Shown here: piece after piece, positions 7,395 through 11,860 of the stretch
Position numbering within the stretch: position 1 is the first letter of the stretch
Layout: every line of letters begins with the position of its first letter
NCBI GenBank assembly: GCA_947468985.1
Contig: CANINJ010000030.1
Location: forward strand, 1-11,860
Source: Bacteroidota bacterium
GTDB taxonomy: Bacteria > Bacteroidota > Bacteroidia > Flavobacteriales > Flavobacteriaceae
Direction: 5' to 3'
Length of the DNA stretch: 11,860 nt
Made by a program: the position numbers and the translations under genes
The notes under the pieces: model-generated
The model's input: only the letters and a program-made list of their open reading frames with translations
Database searches by the model: none
What the model was told of the DNA's origin: nothing

Positions 7395-7402
7395 TAATTT
7401 TG
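7395..7402 (+). promoter_or_regulatory. Candidate Bacteroidetes -7 promoter element for trmB
   Basis: TAATTTTG fits TAnnTTTG and ends 19 nt before the GTG start of trmB, giving a leader of only about 10-13 nt. No TTG is found at the usual -33 distance, so the match is partial. Some promoter is needed here, because the terminator at 7266-7303 separates trmB from the pst operon. Nothing else recognisable lies in the AT-rich spacer 7304-7394. Confidence 0.45.
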
Positions 7403-7421
7403 CCAAAATATAAAACACAAC

Positions 7422-8096
7422 GTGGGAAGTAAAAATAAGTTAAAAAGGTTCAAAGAAAACGATACATTCAATAATGTTTTTCAACCTACAAGAGAAGAAG
7501 TTGTTGGCGATTTATTTCCGCTTAAAGGAAAATGGAATGCAGATTTTTTCAAAAATGACAATCCAATTGTTTTGGAATTAGGTTGTGGAAAAGGCGAATA
7601 TTCTGTTGGCCTTGCCGAGAAATATCCAAATAAAAACTTTATTGGTATTGATTTAAAAGGCGCTCGTTTTTGGCGCGGTGCAAAAACTGCCGTGGAAACT
7701 GGCTTGCACAATGTGGCTTTTATTAGAACCCAAATCGAATTGGTAAATCATATTTTCAATGAAAATGAAGTTGATGAAATTTGGATTACTTTTCCAGATC
7801 CACAAATAAAATACAAACGTACCAAACACAGAATGACCAATTCTGAATTTCTGAAATTGTATAAAAAAATTCTTAAACCAGAAGGAATAATGAACCTAAA
7901 AACCGACAGCGAATTCATGCACGGTTATACATTAGGATTGCTTCACGGTGAAGGCCACGAGGTTTTATATGCCAACCATAATGTATATGTAAATGAAGGA
8001 AGTCCAGAAGAAGTTACTGGTTTTCAGACATTTTATGAAAAACAATATTTGGAAATTAACAAAGCTATTACGTATATTCGTTTTAAAATTAAATAA
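7422..8096 (+). CDS. trmB: tRNA (guanine-N7-)-methyltransferase TrmB
   Basis: 224-aa SAM-dependent enzyme that makes m7G46 in the tRNA variable loop. Motif I for SAM binding is LELGCGKGEY (51-60), with the acidic motif II residue in FIGIDLKG (73-80). The family-defining stretch is ITFPDPQIKYKRTKHR (122-137), and the C-terminal substrate segment TGFQTFYEKQYLE is at 199-211. The GTG at 7422 is taken as start because the following MGSKNKLKRF matches how I remember flavobacterial TrmB proteins beginning, and no in-frame ATG precedes it after the nearby promoter element. It heads a compact cluster; the next gene starts 3 nt after its stop codon. Family-typical length. Confidence 0.93.
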   Translation: MGSKNKLKRFKENDTFNNVFQPTREEVVGDLFPLKGKWNADFFKNDNPIVLELGCGKGEYSVGLAEKYPNKNFIGIDLKGARFWRGAKTAVETGLHNVAFIRTQIELVNHIFNENEVDEIWITFPDPQIKYKRTKHRMTNSEFLKLYKKILKPEGIMNLKTDSEFMHGYTLGLLHGEGHEVLYANHNVYVNEGSPEEVTGFQTFYEKQYLEINKAITYIRFKIK

Positions 8097-8099
8097 AAT

Positions 8100-8735
8100 T
8101 TGGAATTTATATTGCCTTTGCTATTAGGTTTTGTAATTGCGTCAATTGGAATTATGCCTCCAGGTTTAATCAATATGACGGCAGCAAAAGTGAGCGCGGT
8201 TGATGGTAGAAATGAAGCAATTTCTTTCGCAACTGGTGCAACGGTTATTGTTTTTTTTCAAACCTATATCGCTTTATTATTTGCGAAATTTATTTTTAGC
8301 CGACAGGATATAATTAATATTTTGCAGGAAATTGGAGTGGTACTTTTTTTAGGCATGACCATTTTCTTATTTTGGTCTGCTCAAAAGCCTAAAAAAGAAA
8401 AGCAAGAGATAAAAATGCACAGCAAAGCAAGTCGGTTTTTCCTTGGAATGTTGCTTTCATGTTTAAATTTATTCCCCATTCCATATTACGTTTTTGTAAG
8501 CGTCACCTTATCTACTTATGGGTATTTTTTCTTTAACTCATTTTTTATTTATTCCTTTGTTTTCGGTGTAGTTTTGGGTTCCTTTTTCGTATTTTACCTT
8601 TATATTTTATTCTTCAAAAAGCAAGAAAACAAGACTTCCTTCCTGATTGATAAAGGAAATTACATTATTGGTTCTATAACGGGATTGATTTCAATAATTA
8701 CTTTTTTGAAACTCATAAAAAACTATTGGATTTAA
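8100..8735 (+). CDS. LysE-family membrane exporter (substrate unknown)
   Basis: 211-aa integral membrane protein with six predicted helices (about 3-23, 41-63, 74-93, 113-137, 147-172, 187-206). It has the LysE/RhtB-type N-terminal motif around PPGLINMTAAK (20-30), and Gly-rich helix 2 (FATGATVIVFFQTY). Family members export amino acids or other small metabolites; nothing in the sequence shows which one. The start is a TTG at 8100. Upstream in frame lie only one codon and then the trmB stop, while the next in-frame ATG (residue 19) would cut into the first helix and its PPG motif. The gene is squeezed between trmB (3 nt) and the alkyltransferase-like gene (0 nt), so it is cotranscribed. A link in function with its neighbours is not evident. 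Confidence 0.85.
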   Translation: MEFILPLLLGFVIASIGIMPPGLINMTAAKVSAVDGRNEAISFATGATVIVFFQTYIALLFAKFIFSRQDIINILQEIGVVLFLGMTIFLFWSAQKPKKEKQEIKMHSKASRFFLGMLLSCLNLFPIPYYVFVSVTLSTYGYFFFNSFFIYSFVFGVVLGSFFVFYLYILFFKKQENKTSFLIDKGNYIIGSITGLISIITFLKLIKNYWI

Positions 8736-9068
8736 ATGACCGATAAAAACGATAATTTTTTTGAACGTGTTTATGCCGTAGCGCGCCAAATTCCTTACGG
8801 AAAAGTCACTTCTTATGGTGCGATTGCTAAAGTTCTTGGCGCTGCTCGTTCCGCACGAATGGTAGGTTGGGCAATGAATGCCTCACATAATTTGGAAGAT
8901 GTTCCTGCACATCGCGTCGTAAATAGAATTGGTTTACTTACTGGAAAACACCATTTTGACGGAACCAATCTCATGCAACAATTACTTGAAAGCGAAGGAA
9001 TTGAAGTCGTTGACAATCAAATTATTGATTTTGAAAATCATTTTTGGTTACCAGAAATGGAAAAATAA
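8736..9068 (+). CDS. atl: Alkyltransferase-like protein (MGMT DNA-binding domain, no catalytic cysteine)
   Basis: 110-aa protein made of the C-terminal DNA-binding domain of O6-alkylguanine-DNA alkyltransferases. It shows VARQIPYGKVTSYGAIAKVLG (15-35, with the conserved Tyr27), the arginine-finger region SARMVGWAMNAS (39-50, Arg41) and, at the active site, VPAHRVVNRIG (56-66). Active enzymes have PCHRV; here the cysteine is replaced by Ala58, so alkyl transfer is not possible. Such ATL proteins bind O6-alkylguanine, flip it out and hand it to nucleotide excision repair. The short length with no N-terminal domain also fits ATL. The ATG directly follows the stop of the LysE-family gene. Family and missing cysteine are seen directly; the repair role is from family knowledge. 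Confidence 0.9.
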   Translation: MTDKNDNFFERVYAVARQIPYGKVTSYGAIAKVLGAARSARMVGWAMNASHNLEDVPAHRVVNRIGLLTGKHHFDGTNLMQQLLESEGIEVVDNQIIDFENHFWLPEMEK

Positions 9069-9107
9069 TTGTAGGTTTAAATTTAGTTCTTATATACTGA
9101 TATCTCA

Positions 9108-9155
9108 CGAGGGATGGAAGTGGAAATCCTTAACCAAGAATCGCCCAAACAAAAT
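9108..9155 (+). repeat. Dispersed intergenic repeat, short copy (A)
   Basis: The 24 nt at 9108-9131 match 9837-9860 with one mismatch (A versus C at the 11th base). The segment can fold as AGGGAT (9110-9115), a 10-nt loop, then ATCCTT (9126-9131), with one G-U pair. A second short match follows: CGCCCAAA at 9142-9149 plus an A/T-rich tail resembles 9952-9966 at the end of copy B, as if the middle were missing. The copy sits in the 103-bp spacer between the convergent atl and lipoprotein genes, where no ordinary terminator is seen. Confidence 0.6.
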
Positions 9156-9171
9156 TTATCCTTCAGTTTCT

Positions 9172-9618
9172 TTATTGTCTTTCGATTTTGGATAAGGTGA
9201 TGTGTTCAAAAGTTTCTGTTGCTGGGGAAATTGTTTTGGCGCAGGGTTCTCTTAAATCCCCTGCGAATTTTACTGTTGCCGATTGTCCGAGTGGAAGGGT
9301 TTGCAAATCGCTAAAAGCAGTCAACATTTCTTCATTGCAAATGATGTAGTGATGAATACAACTTGGGCAATCGGGCGAAATATAGGTAATCCAATATTTG
9401 TTATTATAGAATGTGTCGGTTGAATTGGCACGTCTTTTTATGGCGATTTGACCAATAAATTTAGTAGTTACGGGCAATGTTGCTATTATTTCGGAATCGC
9501 AACCACAATCCGAGCTGTCGGCATCACAATTACATCCGCTTGAAAGGGATAGAATTGAAAAAATCAAAATATACGTTGCTAATTTGGAAACTTTTGATGT
9601 TGTAAACAGGTTTTTCAT
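9172..9618 (-). CDS. Small Cys-rich lipoprotein of unknown function
   Basis: 148-aa protein I do not recognise as a named family. The N-terminus is a lipoprotein signal: basic start, hydrophobic stretch (ATYILIFSILSLS) and lipobox SSGC with Cys29 as the lipidation site. Four cysteines are packed in CNCDADSSDCGC (29-40), an acidic, metal-ligand-like segment. Later come CPSC (84-87, in SPDCPSCIHHY), Cys94 and Cys126. The rest looks like a compact, mostly beta domain (KYWITYISPDC, ATVKFAGDLREPC, FEHITLSKIE). It should be anchored in the cell envelope; a +2 Asn after the cysteine does not settle which membrane. It stands alone: convergent with atl, and preceded on its own strand by the MMPL gene 348 bp upstream. 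The protein-like ORF with a clean lipobox makes it a credible gene; no function is proposed. Confidence 0.75.
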   Translation of the reverse strand: MKNLFTTSKVSKLATYILIFSILSLSSGCNCDADSSDCGCDSEIIATLPVTTKFIGQIAIKRRANSTDTFYNNKYWITYISPDCPSCIHHYIICNEEMLTAFSDLQTLPLGQSATVKFAGDLREPCAKTISPATETFEHITLSKIERQ

Positions 9619-9913
9619 TTTTCATTTTTGCGAAATAGACACTTTATTAAGTCGCTATTTTTGTTAAAATAACTCTCACTTGTAGGTATCCTCCGCTTTC
9701 AAACAAAAAGAAAGGTCGATAAAAAAAAAATCAACTATTGGGGAAGTAAATTTTTTATAAAAATACTGTTTAAAATAACACGAAAAACATATTGGAATTA
9801 TTTTTTGAGTTTAGTTACGATTTTGTGGGTTTTGCGCGAGGGATGGCAGTGGAAATCCTTTGCGGCACAAAGTGGAGCAAAGATTGCAACGCACAGCCCG
9901 ACCGAGTTTAGCG

Positions 9914-9933
9914 ATTGCTTCATACTTTGCAAT
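9914..9933. repeat. Inverted repeat ATTGC/GCAAT within copy B
   Basis: ATTGC (9914-9918) and GCAAT (9929-9933) flank a 10-nt loop (TTCATACTTT). The block GCGATTGCTTC...GCAATGACA resembles a short palindromic repeat that I recall as widespread in Bacteroidetes intergenic DNA. Only one copy is in this window, so the repeat nature is from memory, not seen here. Confidence 0.45.
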
Positions 9934-9947
9934 GACACTCAAAACGA

Positions 9948-9957
9948 GGGCGCGCCC
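9948..9957. repeat. 10-bp G/C-only palindrome next to the MMPL stop codon
   Basis: GGGCGCGCCC is a perfect palindrome of only G and C, very unusual for this AT-rich sequence. It sits 9 bp from the minus-strand stop codon of the transporter gene. As a stem without a real loop it is a poor terminator; it may be the edge of the repeat element. Confidence 0.5.
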
Positions 9958-9966
9958 AAAAAGAAA

Positions 9967-11860
9967 TTATTCTTCGTTTTTAGCTTTCTTTTTTTCAAAT
10001 GTGAGTACCAAAGCGGGTAAAACCAAAAGGTTGGCGAACATAGCGAATAGCAAGGTGCAGGAAATTAAGCCGCCCAGTGCTACGGTGCCGCCAAAGCTGG
10101 AAAGTGTGAAAATGGCGAAGCCAAAAATCAGGACGATTGAGGTGTAAAAGGTGCTAATTCCTGTTTCTCGTAAGGAGCTAAAAACTGATTTTTTGATTTT
10201 TCCGTTGTTTTGAATGAGGTCGTGGCGGTATTTTGCCATAAATTGAATGGCGTTGTCCACGGAAATTCCAAAGGCGATGCTGAACACTAAAATCGTTGAT
10301 GGTTTCAGGGGAATTCCTAAATAGCCCATTAATCCCGAGGTGATGCAAAGTGGCAAAATGTTGGTGATTACGGAAACGAAAATCATTTTTGCCGAGCGAA
10401 ACATGTACGCCATAAGCCCCGCGATTAGGAAAATGGCAAATATTAGCGATTCGATTAAATTGTTTATGAGGTAAGTTGTTCCTTTTTGAAATACCAGAGC
10501 TTTTCCTGTGAGCGTTACTTCATAGCGGTCTTTTGGGAAAATTTCTTCGATTTTTGTTCTTAATTTCCCTTCGATTTTCGACATATCTTTAGTGCCGATA
10601 TCTTTCATAAAAGTCGTAATTCTGGCGTATTGACCCGTAGAATCAACGTAGCTTTTCATTAGATTTTCTTTCGAGTTTTTAGTGGCGTTTTTGGCATACG
10701 AAAGGATAAATACTTGCTCTTGAGAAGTTGGCAATTCATAATATTCAGGCTTTCCGTTGTAGAATGCTTGTTTGGAATATTTCACCAAATTGACAATTGA
10801 AACAGGTTTTGAAAGTTCTGGAATTTGCTCAATCGTTTTTTGCAATTCGTCCATTTTTTTCATTGTGGACAATTTCATAACGCCTTTTTTATGTTTGGTG
10901 TCAATCATAATTTCAAGTGGCATTACGCCATTGAATTCTTTTTCAAAAAATACAATGTCTTTAAAAAACGACGCACTTTTTGGCATTTCGCCAATTAAAC
11001 TGCCTGAAACTTTCATTTGTACCACGCCAATTACACTGAAAACCAATAGTAATCCGTAAATAGAATAGATATAAGTACGTTTGGTTTTTACGATGTGTTC
11101 TACCCAATCCAAAACAGAAGAAAGGTAGGTTTTGCTTAAATGATACAAATGCTTTTCCTTTGGAACGTGCATAAAACTGTACATTATTGGCACAACAACC
11201 AACGTTAAAAGATAGACTGTGATTACATTTATAGAAGTTACCAAGCCAAATTCAAATAGTAAATCGTTGCCAGTAATCATAAAAGTTGCAAATCCAGCCG
11301 CAGTTGTAAGGTTCGTCATTAAAGTTGAAACCCCAATTTTAGAAATGACACGCTGCAAGGCTTTCGCTTGATTATTGTGTAGTTTTATTTCTTGCTGGTA
11401 TTTATTGATAAGGAAAATACAATTTGTAATTCCGATTACAATTATCAATGGTGGGATAATTGCCGTTAGAATTGTGATTCTGTAATGGAATAATCCTAAG
11501 GTTCCGAAAGACCACATTACACCAAAAATCAAGATGAATATCGAGATAAAAGTGGCTCTGTAGGAACGGAAAAAAAGGAAGAAAATCAAGGACGTAATTA
11601 GCAAAGCGGCACCGATAAAAAGACCAATTTCGCCTTTCATATTTTCGGCATTTATGGTTCTGATGTACGGCATTCCTGAAACGCGAAGATCTATTCCAGT
11701 TGTTTTTTCAAACTTATCGATTTTTGGAACAAGATTTTCAAGGATAAATGTTTTTCTTTCGGCGGTATTTACAATTGATTTTTTCAAGTAAATTGCCGAA
11801 CGAATACTGCCTGATTTTTTATTGAATAATAGTCCTTCGTTATAAGGTTTATTATTAAAA
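9967..11860 (-). CDS. RND-superfamily transporter, MMPL type (5' end outside window)
   Basis: The frame stays open to the window edge. The codon at 11785-11787 is an internal TTG, and the protein reads on upstream (...PYNEGLLFNKKSGSIRSAIY), so the first helix and part of the first periplasmic domain are missing. About 631 residues are visible. Numbering from 11787: a helix block at 52-203 contains PPLIIVIGITNCIFLINKY (112-130) and STLMTNLTTAAGFATFM; a helix at 239-257 starts the second half; a periplasmic domain spans about 260-440; a second helix block at 441-596 contains IAFGISVDNAIQFMAKYR (504-521) and STFYTSIVLIFGFAIF. This duplicated layout is that of RND/MMPL proteins, which use proton flow to move lipids, pigments or other hydrophobic compounds. 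Substrate unknown; no adaptor or outer-membrane partner gene is in view. The C-terminus is a short charged tail (FEKKKAKNEE). Confidence 0.88.
   Translation of the reverse strand, partial: FNNKPYNEGLLFNKKSGSIRSAIYLKKSIVNTAERKTFILENLVPKIDKFEKTTGIDLRVSGMPYIRTINAENMKGEIGLFIGAALLITSLIFFLFFRSYRATFISIFILIFGVMWSFGTLGLFHYRITILTAIIPPLIIVIGITNCIFLINKYQQEIKLHNNQAKALQRVISKIGVSTLMTNLTTAAGFATFMITGNDLLFEFGLVTSINVITVYLLTLVVVPIMYSFMHVPKEKHLYHLSKTYLSSVLDWVEHIVKTKRTYIYSIYGLLLVFSVIGVVQMKVSGSLIGEMPKSASFFKDIVFFEKEFNGVMPLEIMIDTKHKKGVMKLSTMKKMDELQKTIEQIPELSKPVSIVNLVKYSKQAFYNGKPEYYELPTSQEQVFILSYAKNATKNSKENLMKSYVDSTGQYARITTFMKDIGTKDMSKIEGKLRTKIEEIFPKDRYEVTLTGKALVFQKGTTYLINNLIESLIFAIFLIAGLMAYMFRSAKMIFVSVITNILPLCITSGLMGYLGIPLKPSTILVFSIAFGISVDNAIQFMAKYRHDLIQNNGKIKKSVFSSLRETGISTFYTSIVLIFGFAIFTLSSFGGTVALGGLISCTLLFAMFANLLVLPALVLTFEKKKAKNEE

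Larger units (their letters stand above)
9837..9957 (+). repeat. Dispersed intergenic repeat, long copy (B)
   Basis: Begins with the 24-nt block shared with copy A. The same AGGGAT/ATCCTT hairpin can form (9839-9844 with 9855-9860). Alternatively AATCCTTTGC (9854-9863) pairs with GCAAAGATT (9877-9885), one base bulged, around an inner CAC/GTG stem (9866-9868 with 9872-9874). The two folds exclude each other. It continues with CGCACAGCCCGACC, an ATTGC/GCAAT hairpin and a G/C palindrome. From memory, closely similar blocks recur between genes in Flavobacterium genomes, which I could not check. Boundaries are approximate. Confidence 0.6.
9619..9966. other. 348-bp noncoding stretch upstream of the lipoprotein gene
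   Basis: No believable protein-coding gene on either strand. About 9619-9836 is AT-rich, with an A10 run at 9721-9730 and a small CTTTC/GAAAG inverted repeat (9696-9700, 9710-9714). It must hold the lipoprotein promoter on the minus strand, but I found no clean TAnnTTTG match there. From 9837 onward the sequence becomes clearly richer in G and C and is made of the repeat and hairpins listed separately, running up to the stop codon of the MMPL gene. Confidence 0.7.

Noticed and set aside
8929..9195. Plus-strand open frame running from atl into the spacer
   Set aside because: Overlaps the conserved end of atl in another frame and then crosses repeat copy A; the peptide is low in plausibility.
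9696..9714. CTTTC/GAAAG inverted repeat near the A10 run, as a terminator
   Set aside because: Stem of 5 bp; the A run on plus follows at some distance and no T tract follows on either strand in the right place.
9108..9957. CRISPR array or composite transposon formed by the two repeat copies
   Set aside because: Only two copies, unequal in length and about 700 bp apart, with no spacers, no cas or transposase gene and no visible target duplication.
9805..10147. Two short overlapping plus-strand frames across copy B and the MMPL end
   Set aside because: They translate the repeat and the antisense of the transporter; open only because of the G/C-richer repeat.
11785..11787. TTG as the start codon of the MMPL gene
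   Set aside because: The same frame stays open to the window edge with protein-like sequence, and the family requires a further N-terminal helix and domain.

Overview
The window looks like chromosomal DNA of a member of the Bacteroidota, most likely a Flavobacterium or close relative. The sequence is AT-rich. Genes mostly start after A/T-rich stretches without a usable Shine-Dalgarno sequence. Two sites match the Bacteroidetes promoter element TAnnTTTG, and the protein families and gene order fit Flavobacteriaceae. No phage, transposase, CRISPR array, tRNA or rRNA is visible.

Left part (1-7303, all on +): a complete phosphate-starvation locus. It starts with the C-terminal DNA-binding end of a PhoB-type response regulator, cut by the window edge, followed with no gap by its histidine kinase PhoR. 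A 122-bp gap then carries five TAAC-containing hexamers, mostly 11 bp apart, ending 9 nt before a TAnnTTTG promoter element; this reads as a Pho box plus PhoB-activated promoter. Downstream lie a phosphate-selective-type outer-membrane porin, pstS, pstC, pstA, pstB and phoU, closed by a strong intrinsic terminator. The inferred logic is that under phosphate starvation PhoR phosphorylates PhoB, PhoB binds the hexamers, and one long transcript makes the outer-membrane pore, the periplasmic binding protein, the ABC importer and the PhoU signalling protein.

Middle (7395-9068, +): a tight three-gene cluster of trmB (tRNA m7G46 methyltransferase, GTG start), a LysE-family membrane exporter (TTG start) and an alkyltransferase-like protein that has alanine in place of the catalytic cysteine. 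It has its own candidate promoter and looks like housekeeping DNA.

Right part (9069-11860): a small Cys-rich lipoprotein of unknown function on the minus strand and, at the window edge, the C-terminal part of an RND-superfamily/MMPL transporter, also on minus. The spacers on both sides of the lipoprotein gene carry two copies of a dispersed intergenic repeat able to form hairpins. The copy at 9837-9957 is longer and richer in G and C than its surroundings; the one at 9108-9155 looks like a shortened version.

I found no convincing undescribed multi-gene system. The observations most worth following up are the Pho-box array, the tandem-repeat insertion in the periplasmic part of PstC, the lack of room for a PAS domain in PhoR, and the paired intergenic repeats.
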